In this document: piece by piece, positions 12,185-21,859 of the stretch
Position numbering within the stretch: position 1 is the stretch's first letter
How the letters are laid out: the number at the start of each line of letters is the position of its first letter
Source: Oikopleura dioica
Lineage: Eukaryota > Chordata > Appendicularia > Copelata > Oikopleuridae
Assembly: GCA_907165135.1 (NCBI GenBank)
Contig: OU015566.1
Location: forward strand, 4,032,501-4,096,500
Length of the DNA stretch: 64,000 bases
Direction: 5' to 3'
Program-made: the position numbers and the translations under genes
The notes under the pieces: model-generated
What the model was told of the DNA's origin: nothing
Databases searched by the model: none
The model's input: only the letters and a program-made list of their open reading frames with translations

Positions 12185-12407
12185 TCTTTATCTTCGTTTT
12201 TGAATTCTCTTTTTGATAAAAATTCATGTCATTCAGTCGATTATAAAGCAGAATGAAAATGGCCTGCGGGATCAAAATCAACAAATTTGCAATAAAAATC
12301 CTTGGAACCAACTTTCGTGCCTCTCCCTCCAAATGTTTTAGGTAAAAATAGACTTGTTCACGTGAAAATGCGGCATTTTAGGCAATGTTGTTATATTTAA
12401 CGACGCT

Positions 12408-14912
12408 TTATGCATGTTCAGAAATAAAAGAATGAATCCATTTGAGATATTTCGCCACATTCGTGTACACACCGGGGCTGTTTTCTTCTCCACAGCCGAA
12501 TCCCCAGCTCGTTACGCCAACAAGGGTCCAGCTACCGGCAGAAACGCAAACCAGAGGGCCGCCAGAATCGCCCTGGCAAGTGTCGACGCCGCCTTCCATG
12601 AAACCAGCACACATTTGTGAACGGTCCTATATTATATTATATTATATTATATTATATTATATTATATTATATTATATTATATTATATTATATTATATTAT
12701 ATTATATTATATTATATTATATTATATTATATTATATTATATTATATTATATTATATTATATTATATTGAAGAATAACCGACCTTTATGGAACCCTCAAG
12801 TAAGGCCTTGCATTTGTTAAACTCAACAATCGGCAGCGTCGCCTTGTTCAACATATTTTTGCTTCCATCCGTCTTTCCAAACCCGGATATGGCGCAGACA
12901 GCATTTGGTGATGGCGAGTACCGGGAGCTATTCGGAAGGCATGCTGGTCGGACAAACTCGGAATATTTCCATTTCCCGTGGATGAGAAGAAGAGCGATGT
13001 CGCCATAAACGACGTCTTCGTTGTAGTTGTGATGGTCGAGGACTTTTTGATGGCGAATTGTTGGTATCCATCTTCTCGGCTGGCTTTTCGGAAGCCTTTG
13101 GAAACATGCCCCGCCGAAACAAAGAAGTCATGTCTACTGACATCCGCCGTACAGTGAGCTGCAGTGATGACAACATTTTCTGAAACGATGGTTCCTCCGC
13201 AGAAGACATCGCCATTTCCATCACGTAGGCGGAGAGCGACCTGCCATGGGAAGTTTCCAGATTCAGCTTCGGTTCCGCCCATGATTCGCAGTTCGCGCTT
13301 TTGGTTTCCTGCTCGTCTTCCTCGGCGAAGAACGTGCTTTTGATTGGCTTATTTCGATCATGGATAAAATGCTTGTAAGCGTGGAAAACCATTCCTGAGG
13401 AAAATGACCATTGATATTCAATCGACTTGGCTTTTCTTCTTTCGGCCCCCAGCTCGCGCTATTCTCAACCATCCCGCATCTCATTTCATTCCAATCAACT
13501 TCACTTGATGATGACGGTTGATTCTCTTCCTCGCAGGTCTTTATTCCACAGAATTCCCAGCGAACATCGGGATCAGTTGTGTAGCACCAGGCGCCACTTG
13601 GAGCTTCGTCGGGACCAAAGTCGAGGTTTCTGCAGTGATTGTGGTTGCCGATGTAGGACATGTCATGGCGATGAGGGCGCTGAAAAAGATGAATTTTGAG
13701 AAAAAAGAGGATCAGACCTGATCTTGCCTGGGCTCGGCAACCTGTGTAGAAAACCTGAGTCAGGGTCTGAAAGAGCTGAAATGAAAACCCGCTGTGCGGC
13801 TTTTTTTAACAACGAAGCCGCGTAGCGGCTTCGCGAATATTACCATAACAATCGATAAAAAATTCTAGCGAAGCCGCTCTGCGGCTTCGTTTTTAAAAAA
13901 ACCGCTGCGCGGCTTTTCATTTAAGCTTTCTCAGACCCTGACTCAGGTTTTCTACACAGGTTTCCGAGCCCAAGATCTTGCCAGTTTTGACATTTTCGTC
14001 CACTCAGCGTTGTTGATTTCGTTCCGACATAATCCGACCCTGGAATCGGCAAACTAAGCGTTTGACAATCCAGCTGTTTCTCAATCTCGTAGTCGAATTC
14101 GGTCGAGTTGTAGTCGTACGCATCATAGTCCGCGTTGAAATTCTGATAGTCCGATCCCGAGTAAAAGTAGTTTCCGAGATGTTCGCCTAAAATCGTGTTC
14201 CAATCAATGTGGTAGTCGTTTTCATAATCGTCTCCGGAAGAAGAGTCATCCTCGTAGTCGTCATAGACGGACGAGGAAGATGTTGAAGATGACTCATCCG
14301 CTTGATCATCGCATCTTGGAACATCGCAGTATTCAAATCTGACATCTGGGTCGGTCGTGTAGCACCAGGGTCCGTTTTCATCCCCGTCCGGATTTCGACA
14401 GTAATTTCTATTGAACTTCGGCCGCCTTGGTCTGTATTTCGGCTCGTGGGGTCGATTCTTTGACCAGTGCTGGCAAGTCAAGCCGGACGTCGTTGTTGAC
14501 AGCTTTCCTTCGTATGGCGCGTCAGGTGACCAGCAAGTCTTTGGCGTTCCGTCGTTGCAGTCGGTGATTTCGCAGTATTCAAACCGAGTTCCGGGGTCGG
14601 TTGTGTAGCACCAGGGTCCTTTTGGATCGTTGTCCGGATTTCGGCAGAAGTTGTGGTTGGTTTCTCGAGGGCGAAAATTTGGCTTTTTGGAGTTTTGTTT
14701 TTGCTCGAAAAATTTCATTTTTATGATTTAGGCTCACCTTAACCCTAACCCTAACCCCGAGCTCAATTTCAAAACTCTTTCTCGTGAGGATAATCCGCAT
14801 TCCACCGCTGACATCTTCTTCCACTAGCAGTTACAGAAGTCTCTCCTTTGTAATGAAAAACGCAATTTTTCGAGCCCTCAATCGCACTCGCCAAAAATGC
14901 AAAAATTTTCAT
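12408..14912 (-). CDS. Kringle-containing trypsin-like serine protease
   Basis: In order there are: a weak signal peptide ([13 protein letters not shown]), two kringles with the CRNPD...PWCYTTDP signature, a long acidic Ser/Asp/Tyr linker, a third kringle split by an intron, and a trypsin domain. The protease has the IMGG activation motif, TAAHC, GDIALLL and [10 protein letters not shown], so the catalytic triad is present, and Asp before the active Ser predicts cleavage after Lys/Arg. Intron 1 (about 14777-14683) appears to be GA-AG. The last intron contains an ATTAT repeat. A MITE lies at the third-kringle exon edge. Two single-base frame breaks, near 13290 and 13048 (AAAAA run), interrupt the protease exon, so this copy is either damaged or affected by base-calling errors. 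Confidence 0.75.
12627..12768. repeat. ATTAT pentamer microsatellite
   Basis: About 28 near-perfect copies of ATTAT lie in the last intron of the kringle-trypsin gene. The flanks match coding exons ending at a GT-type donor (KALLEGSIK side) and resuming before DRSQMCAG. Confidence 0.95.
13729..13973. mobile_element. MULE-like MITE inserted at kringle exon edge
   Basis: A palindromic 245-bp element with GGCTCGGCAACCTGTGTAG-type ends and internal GCCGC/GCGGC hairpins. It is flanked by a perfect 9-bp direct repeat, GATCTTGCC (13720-13728 and 13974-13982), a target-site duplication. On the gene strand the duplicated bases are the last coding bases of a kringle exon, next to a GT donor that lies just beyond the element. 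Confidence 0.85.
14741..14758 (+). repeat. Interstitial telomere-like repeat
   Basis: Nearly three units of the vertebrate/tunicate-type telomere hexamer (CCCTAA on this strand) occur in the first intron of the kringle-protease gene, next to a GTGAGCC sequence on the gene strand. Confidence 0.6.
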
Positions 14913-15320
14913 CAAAAACGATGATTTTTTCAGACTTTTCAAAGCTTCGCTTGAAAATTGAAGAAGGGACAATTAATGTTTATTTGTCAATTCGAAAAAG
15001 AAACAATCAGCTGTCGCTTTGTCTCCATGATAAATGATGTCCGAGCAAGTCAGCTGATTGATAACGAATCTCCTCAAGAAAATTAAATGAATGAAAAAGT
15101 AGACTTTTCGAAAAGTGATTATTTTTGCGAAAAAAACCAAAGTTCATTGTAAGATATGTTCAATATTTGAAAATGCCCGCGCTATTTACCCATTCGACAA
15201 GACTCTTTGATTCGCAGCTTTCATTTCAATCCCGGAGGCGGGAGATTTTCTAGACAGCTTCTTTTTGAAAGAAATTTTTTCTGTTTTTTTATCAGATTTC
15301 ATCAAATTTTTTCAGAGAAA

Positions 15321-16194
15321 ATGTCGCTTGAATTTGTCTACTTTGATATCCAAGCCCTTGGACTTATGCCACGACTTGTTCTGGAGGTAACTCTTTATTT
15401 CTCATAAAACTCTAGAATTCCCTCTTTCAAGGCCAACAAGATCGATTACGTCGATTCCCGAGTTGACCTGATAAAATGGTTCACTGGAGAATCAACTCCT
15501 AAAAAATCCGGTAAAAAATTGAAATTTTTTCCCGAAAATTCATGGCACTAGAAACTCCGCTCGGACAAGTGCCCCTGCTCCGAGTGAACGGAAAGGAATT
15601 CTGCCAATCGACGGCCATCGTCAACTACTGCGCGAAATTGGCGAAGATTGATCAGATTGAGCCACTCGAAGCTCTCAAGGTTGATATGTTTGTCGAAACG
15701 GCGAAAGAAGTGTTTGACAAAATGCGACTTGCCTCTTACCCGGCCCTACAGGAACTCGGATTCAATCAAGAAAAAAGATTTCGAATTTCTCCGCGAAAAA
15801 ATCCGTCGAAAAGACTGTGAAAGCTGAAGAAGACCCAACCTGGCAAAAACGAGGAGCCGCCTTCTTCGAAATTTTCAAGAAAAATGCCGATGAAAAATTC
15901 GCTCTCATGGAAAAATGTCTCTCCGTTCTTGGTGTTGAAAACGAGTTCGTCGCTGGAAAAGAAACTCTTGGAGACTACTACTGCGTTTTTTGGCTCATGT
16001 GCGCGGTCGATTGCGGGCTTGGTGAGTTTCCATAGTGATTCAAGAGCTAAATCATCTTTCAAGATGGTGAGTTGGAAAAGGCCGCTCCAACCGTCGTCAG
16101 AATCGCGAAAAACGTCATGTCGAAAAATCAAGCCGTCGAGAAATTCGCCAACAACAAGGAGACGAAATTCTGGCCCTGGTCTCTTACCAACTAA
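15321..16194 (+). CDS. Glutathione S-transferase, sigma/HPGDS-like
   Basis: Four or more exons: 15321-15386, 15432-15510, 15552 onward and 16064-16194, with introns of 41-45 bp. The N-terminal thioredoxin-like domain has the catalytic Tyr at residue 7 (MSLEFVYFD) and the glutathione-binding block TPLGQVPLLRVNGKEF followed by QSTAIVNYCAKLA. The helical C-terminal domain ends KFWPWSLTN. It conjugates glutathione to electrophiles; some sigma-class enzymes make prostaglandin D. The third exon needs one extra A in an A6 run near 15776 to stay in frame, probably an assembly slip. It is single-copy here and convergent with the neighbouring trypsin. Confidence 0.8.
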
Positions 16195-16258
16195 ACTGCC
16201 AAACAATTTTGCAGCAATTTGACAAAATAAACTTTAGGCAATAAAAAGTCTTTTCGAT

Positions 16259-17704
16259 TCAAATACTCATCAGAGCATACAGCAAAATAGAAATCATAGT
16301 CATTTTCGAATCGTTTGCGGTTGTTAAAGTTGTTGTTTCTTCGGTGGAATTCGTTTCCAAATCGTCTTTTTTCGAATCAATCAACTCTGGTCCAAGCAAA
16401 GTTGTTGATGTTGTCTCTATGCTCGGAGCGCTAGAAAAGAAATGTTTCATGCTGTTTTTTATGAAAAACCTTGTTGGAATAGGAACTTTTTCTCGAATCC
16501 ACTCCTCGAAAAAGCTCGCTCTCGTATAAACTCCTGGTTTCTTTGGATCGCCGCATTTAGCTCCGCCGAAAGAGACGATTCCCGCCAGTTGTATTTCTCC
16601 ATCTATTTGGCAGAAGAGCGGCCCACCACTATCTCCCTAGAAAAAATTGTGAAAGAAGAAATGAGCTTGTCTACCAGACAGCTGTCGGAGTTTGCATCGC
16701 TGTTTCGAGGCCGGTCGCCAAGGGCGCAAAATTGAGAGGCTTTTTTGATTGGCTTCCAGGCTTTGTTACAGGCTTCGTGAGTAAGTGGATTGACTGTAAC
16801 AGCTTGAAGGCGTTGAGCGCTGAAGGATTTATTGCAATAGAATACAGCAATTAGTAGATTAGAGATGTAATTATTTCAGTGAAGACAAAGACGATGCGTG
16901 GACAGTAATTGGAACGCTAAATCTATCAAAAAATTCAAGTTAAGGGATAACTTAAAATTTAAACGCAAAATAACGATCTATAATTTATGATTTTTTAATT
17001 TTGGTTCTAGAGTCTCGACAATGAGTTCGCTTACATTGATCCAAAATTCGACGTCATTCCCCAACCAGCAACTTTGCACTCCTCGTTGATTCCAATATCC
17101 TCCGATCCGCTCTCCTTTATTTTGATAAATTTCGGAACCAGATCTTTCTCCGCTGGCTCAATTCGCAACAATCCGATGTCGTTGATGATTTTTCTGTTGT
17201 TGTAGTACTCATGGACATGGACTTCCTTCACTTGTTTTCTCTTGCTTCTGGGGGCGGAGGAGTAGATTTCAGTGGAGCCAAGGACGACGAAAAGATCTTC
17301 GAGGTTTCTTTTTGAGAGGTTTTCCAAACAATGAGCAGCTATAAACGATATAATGGGCGCTGATCTCTAGAATTTTCCTTTTTTAAGAGTTCATACCTGT
17401 TATGACGTATTCCTCATGAATAACCGCCCCACCACAAAGTTCCGTCCCAGCACTTGTTTCAAAAATAATCTGCGCCATCCATGGTAATTGGGAAATATCA
17501 ACATCGATTCCATCTGAAGATGCAGTCTTAGGGAGCAATTTTCCTCACGCATGGTTGCGCCAAGCAATAAAGAATCTCAATTTTTATAGAAAACTTACTG
17601 ATTATCCGCTGATCTTTTCGATAAAAAGCAAATTCAGCTGGCTTATTATCTGATTCTTCTGCTCTGGCGGAACAAATTGCGAAAATTATAAACGGTAGAT
17701 GCAT
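16259..17704 (-). CDS. Trypsin-like serine protease with hydrophobic C-terminus
   Basis: A signal peptide ([15 protein letters not shown]) is followed by a short pro-region and a protease domain. [16 protein letters not shown] leads, across an intron, to [12 protein letters not shown] gives the catalytic Asp, and DSCL plus the next exon's GDSGGPLFC gives Ser195 and the trypsin-type Asp189. After the domain come a Thr/Ser-rich stalk and a hydrophobic tail ([12 protein letters not shown]), as in GPI-anchored or membrane-tethered proteases. All triad residues are intact, unlike the frame-broken neighbour at 12.4-14.9 kb. Several short GT-AG introns divide it; exact limits in 16740-17030 are not resolved. 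Confidence 0.75.
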
Positions 17705-17709
17705 GGTTT

Positions 17710-18540
17710 TTTCTCGTTTTTCTCTCCTATCTGCTTTTTCTCATAAAAAAAGAGTGATTTTTTAGACCGGAAATGCTTTTTTCTGAAATGAAGCGAGTTG
17801 AACTCAGAATTTCACTTTATTATAAACTTGGCTTTTTTATATTTTTATGGCCTGCAATTGACAATTGTTATAATAAAAATCGTAGTTGCGATCATATTTG
17901 CATGCAAAAATCGAACAAAAGACACAAGAAAATTGATGCATCAATAAGTGTATTTGAAGATAGTTTTTTTTTAACTGCAGTAAAAGAGGATAAGCCCGGG
18001 ATAAGATAAGAAAGAAGAAGATATAGAGAGAGAGTTTTAAATAAAATTTGGGTCCTAGCAAAAAAAAGTGTCACGTGATAAAGCAAAGAGAGGGAGAGAA
18101 AGAAAGCTTTTTTTTCCAAAAAGAAATTTAGGCAAAGAAATTTGTTTTGTTTGAGTTATACAGTTATGAAAATACAAACAGAAGAGTGCCAGCAGAATTT
18201 TGATGGCTCATGATTTTGAGGAAAAAAAGTTAAATTTTTCTAGGGACAAGTTTTGAGCCTAAAAATTCGACATTGCTGGCATTTTCTGACTGTATTTAGC
18301 GATTTGAATGCGCAAAAACTGTTTGGCTAAAGCTTCTCGCCAGCCAATCAGAAGCCAAGACGCGTTGAACAGCGCCTCCAAGCGGATCCGAGGGGCTAGT
18401 GATGTAGCCAATCAGATTGCTAGGGAGCGGATTGGCGGAAATCTCAAGCCAATCAGAATTTGACATTTGAAAATACAAAAAATCGAGGGGTTAAGAAAGA
18501 GAAATTACTAATAAATAAGAAAACCGGTCTTGTTTATAAA
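17710..18540. other. Intergenic stretch
   Basis: AT-rich DNA with a purine-rich AGAGAG segment (18015-18110). No coding region with family or splice support was seen. Confidence 0.4.
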
Positions 18541-18555
18541 ATCAAGGCTGGCTTT

Positions 18556-19835
18556 TTATTCGGGGGTTCGGCCCTTCATTCGCTGGTGCTGAATGGTGCC
18601 GCAGATGGTGATCGCAGTAATGATGATGAGGAGCGAGGCAAAGGCACCCTTGAGGCCGGCAGTTCTCATCGAGTGGCAGCCACCGTCGTCGCTTTGGGCG
18701 TAGTTCTTGGCGCACACGCACTCGTTTGGCTTGTAACAATGACCAACTCCCTCGCCACAAGAAACATCTGAAAGGAAATTTTATCTCGGAAAAAGAATCT
18801 TGCTGAGCACTGTGCTAATATTTATGTTTGTCTCAAACAGGGCGTTCCGAAAGCGGTCAAATCGGGATTGTCCTTGAGCGATAGCTTTTTTCGTAAAAAT
18901 TTCCATGCAGATTTACGTACGCTCTTCGAATGTTCGATAAACCCACAGTTTCCAAGAGTTCCGCAAATAGTCAAGATCCGAAATCGATCTTGATCAATAA
19001 GTTTGACATTTAAAATATTCCGTCTGAAAGCTGGGCTTGGCAACCTGTGTAGAAAACCTGAGTCAGGCTTTCGCACTACAATAAGTCTTATTTTAAAACA
19101 ACAGCAAAGCCGCTTCGCGGCTTCGTTTTCAAAAAAGCCGCTACGCGGCTTTTCATTTGAGCTCCTCAAAGCCTGACTCAGGTTTTCTACACAGGTTGCT
19201 AAACCGAGTCTGAAAGACAAAGTATCCCTTCTTGCTTGTAATTGAATAAGAACAGTACTTCGCTATCTTTGAATATCTTAAAAATCCACTCGCGTATCTA
19301 TTTGCCAAGAAATAATGCGTGAAGAGAGCATCCGGTCAAGGGGGCAAACACAAGCGTAATTTTCACACATTCTTGCGTGAAAGCCTGGCAATCTGCCAGC
19401 GATCTTCTTACCGTTGCAAGTAGGCTCAGTGCAGTCAGGTCCAGAGTAGCCAGGAGCGCATCCGCCTGGGCATTGACCGGTTTTGATGTCGCATGGGGAT
19501 CCGTTCGCACAGCAGCCGCAGAGGAGGGAAGCTCTGAAATGAATATTTTAAGAAAGGAACAAGAGAAACACGATTTCTAGAATTGTCTACTAGACAATTG
19601 TCTAGCCGACGAGACAAATTTTGTAACCAATAATTTGTCGCTTCGCGACAAATCGAGGAAAAGTCGAATCGTCTATAAATTTTGGTCGAAATTTTCGACT
19701 CGAAATGTCGACATTTCTGACGACAAATAAAGCAATGGATTTTTGATTGTTTTTCTTTCTTACCCAGATTGGCTGGTCCACCAGTTGGATGGGCAGGCGG
19801 GATCGTTCGCGGAAGCTACGGCTACGAGGGCGAGA
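18556..19835 (-). CDS. Small EGF-like single-pass membrane protein
   Basis: Three exons can be joined in frame: up to 19764 (signal-like VLLALVAVASA then CPSNWWTSQSG), 19533-19412, and 18767-18556. Exon 2 encodes a cysteine-rich EGF-like module (CDIKTGQCPGGCAPGYSG). Exon 3 adds CYKPNECVCAKNY, then a hydrophobic helix (GAFASLLIITAITICG) and a short basic tail. The layout suggests a type I membrane protein of about 110 residues displaying one or two EGF-like modules. The initiator ATG is not resolved and may lie in a further upstream exon or be supplied by trans-splicing. A MITE with a clear 9-bp duplication sits in the second intron. Confidence 0.6.
19031..19206. mobile_element. MULE-like MITE with 9-bp target duplication
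   Basis: The termini are GGCTTGGCAACCTGTGTAG and inverted partner, then AACCTGAGTCAGG, with an internal AAGCCGC...GCGGCTT hairpin pair. It is flanked by perfect 9-bp copies of GTCTGAAAG (19022-19030 and 19207-19215). It lies in an intron of the EGF-like gene. Confidence 0.85.
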
Positions 19836-19849
19836 AGAACACTTTTACT

Positions 19850-21350
19850 GGCTCATGAGGGCATTCAAATGGGAATTGTGCATTGCGTGGCGAAATTTGG
19901 CGCTATTTGCATTGTCATTTGCGGCAGATAGACAAGAAAATTCGCCGGCCGCGCAAACCAGGAGCATTTTGAAAACTTGCTCTATCAGCATAATCTTCCA
20001 AAAGATTATGTTTTGGTTTCATAAATCTTACAGAATCAGGCTTATTGAGCGATTGTTTTAAATACCATCTAATCCTTCAATTTTTGTATTTTTGCGTAAT
20101 CTAATTTATTCGTATGTGCATTGACGGAAAAGAAGAAAAGATTTTCATCAAAAAAGAAGATTTGTCGGATTTAATTTGGAAACTCCGGTCACGATTCAAT
20201 GGTTGTTTAAATCAATCAAGAGCTCTGTTTTTAAGATTGCGAAGGAGATACCCTTAACAAAGGATATTTGATAAGAAATGAGGAAGTCTGTCGATTCTTT
20301 GAAAAGCGGCTCGAGCTCGCTTTGCGTTTTTACTTAAGGGTACTACCATCGATTTCCCAAAAGTCCGAATATGATCTTTTGATATAAGAAATGGATTCTA
20401 CGTGCAATTTTTGGCTAAAAAAGGTCTTCAGTTTTTAGTGAAATCGAAGGGAGCACCCTTAAGTCGCGACCCTAACCCTTAACCTTAACTCTAACCCTTA
20501 TCCTCATAATTCGCTGGTTAGGAAAAATAAATTAAAGAGAAATGATTCTTTCCAAGATAAAGTATCTTCTCTAAGCAGACATGAAAGTTTTAGTTGAAAG
20601 GTATTTTGAGCCAGTACCCATAGAAAGTTTTCATCTGTTGCTGAAAGATTTGGAGTGGAGGATTGTCTGGAACGAGAGAAAAAGTGGAAACGAACGCCGG
20701 TGTATTAAACTGCGAAATTTACTCTAAAAGGACGAGATTTTGAGGCGGCGCGGACGGGTTAAATTTTAAACCGCGCATTTGCAAATTTACACAATCCAAA
20801 TAGACCGCTCTCCGGACATCTTTTTTGCGTATTGCAATAAGCCATTTTGGAAAATAATTTTCCGATTTCCGAAACCTCGTCATTTTATTCTGAAAAGTTG
20901 CTTCTTGGGAAAAGAGTGGCCCTTGAGAGTTTTCGAGTTGAGGAGGATTTATAGAATTTTCTGATCCAGTTCATAAGTTGGAGAAGTTGAAAATTGCATC
21001 GTTTCTTGGACCTCTAAGAAATGGAAGGCCGGATTGATAAAGTTTAGGGTCGACGAAAATCGGGATTTCTTTAACCAAAGATGCGAGAAAACCTGATAAG
21101 ATAGGCGAAATCTGAAATAATTGCAGAAACGAAAAGGGTTGAAAAAATCCAGCGGCGAGAAGCATAAAAAATTTTAGCGAAAAAAGTCGGTCAAAAATAG
21201 CGTCAAAGTAGGGCCATATTAAATGGCCCATATCGCGAAAATTCGCGGACCCCCCTTGTGAGTCAAAAATTTTCCCGATTCTGGAGTATATTTTATAATT
21301 ATTTATTGTTTTACAGATGAATATCAGGTTATTCATTGTCAGAAAAAGCC
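19850..21350. other. Mostly non-coding stretch with TTAA MITE and telomere-like tract
   Basis: Contains a TTAA-flanked inverted-repeat element (20334-20462) and a degenerate telomere-like tract at 20469-20500 (CCCTAACCCTTAACC). An open frame on the minus strand at 20971-21336 is hydrophobic and low in complexity, and I did not accept it as a gene. Confidence 0.45.
20334..20462. repeat. TTAA-flanked inverted-repeat element
   Basis: TTAAGGGTACTACCATCGAT at the left end is matched in inverted orientation at the right end (AAATCGAAGGGAGCACCCTTAA). TTAA at both ends is the piggyBac-type target signature. Non-coding, 129 bp. Confidence 0.65.
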
Positions 21351-21360
21351 ATTTTTTATG

Positions 21361-21836
21361 TCAATTACAAGTCTGGGGATTATGCAGTTCAGAAACACAG
21401 GAGCAGCTGTCAATGATGAAATATTCCTCGCTCGTGAATGGCTTAACATAAACATTGAACAATTTGTTATCAAAAAATTTTCGATTACCTTTCCGAAAAC
21501 CTCGAAAATGATCGGCGTTCTCGAGGCCGGATGGCATTGTCCGCCATTTCTGCAAGTTCCAGCGCAGGAGCCAATGTCTAGAATGCCGAAAGCGCCGGGA
21601 ATTTTAATGTCGCTTGGGTGGATTTGCAGCTTTTTTGAAAGATGGAGTCGGAGGCTTTTGACGGACCAGGGGTTGGAGGATCGCTGGCAGCGCTGATTGC
21701 ATCGTTGATTCTAAAGAAAAATGCATAAGTTATGGGCAAAGAAAGATGTTCTTCTTACCGTTTCATGCCGCTGCACTCCGAAAGAAAAGGCATCAAGGGT
21801 CGTTATAAGAGTCAAAAGAATGATTCCTGGATTCAT
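21361..21836 (-). CDS. Secreted cystine-knot-like peptide, 126 residues
   Basis: Three exons (21836-21759, 21710-21489, 21441-21361) join exactly in frame, with introns of 48 and 47 bp. The protein begins with a signal peptide (MNPGIILLTLITTLDA). After a basic QRC-rich segment, the core has the Cys-x-Gly-x-Cys motif GSCAGTC, then RNGGQC, and ends with a Cys-x-Cys motif (IIDSCSC). A CxGxC followed later by CxC is the ring-and-thread pattern of cystine-knot growth factors and glycoprotein-hormone-like proteins. It is shorter than TGF-beta ligands and no subfamily was recognised. A secreted signalling peptide or antagonist is the likeliest role. Confidence 0.6.
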
Positions 21837-21859
21837 TTTATTTCTTCTTTTTTGCAAAG

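Noticed and set aside
12442-12820. ORFs encoding poly(YYIIL) across the ATTAT repeat
   Set aside because: Translation of a microsatellite in an intron on the opposite strand of the protease gene.
20971-21336. Hydrophobic minus-strand ORF of 121 codons
   Set aside because: Phe/Leu-rich and low in complexity, with no signal-peptide logic, splice partner or family motif.
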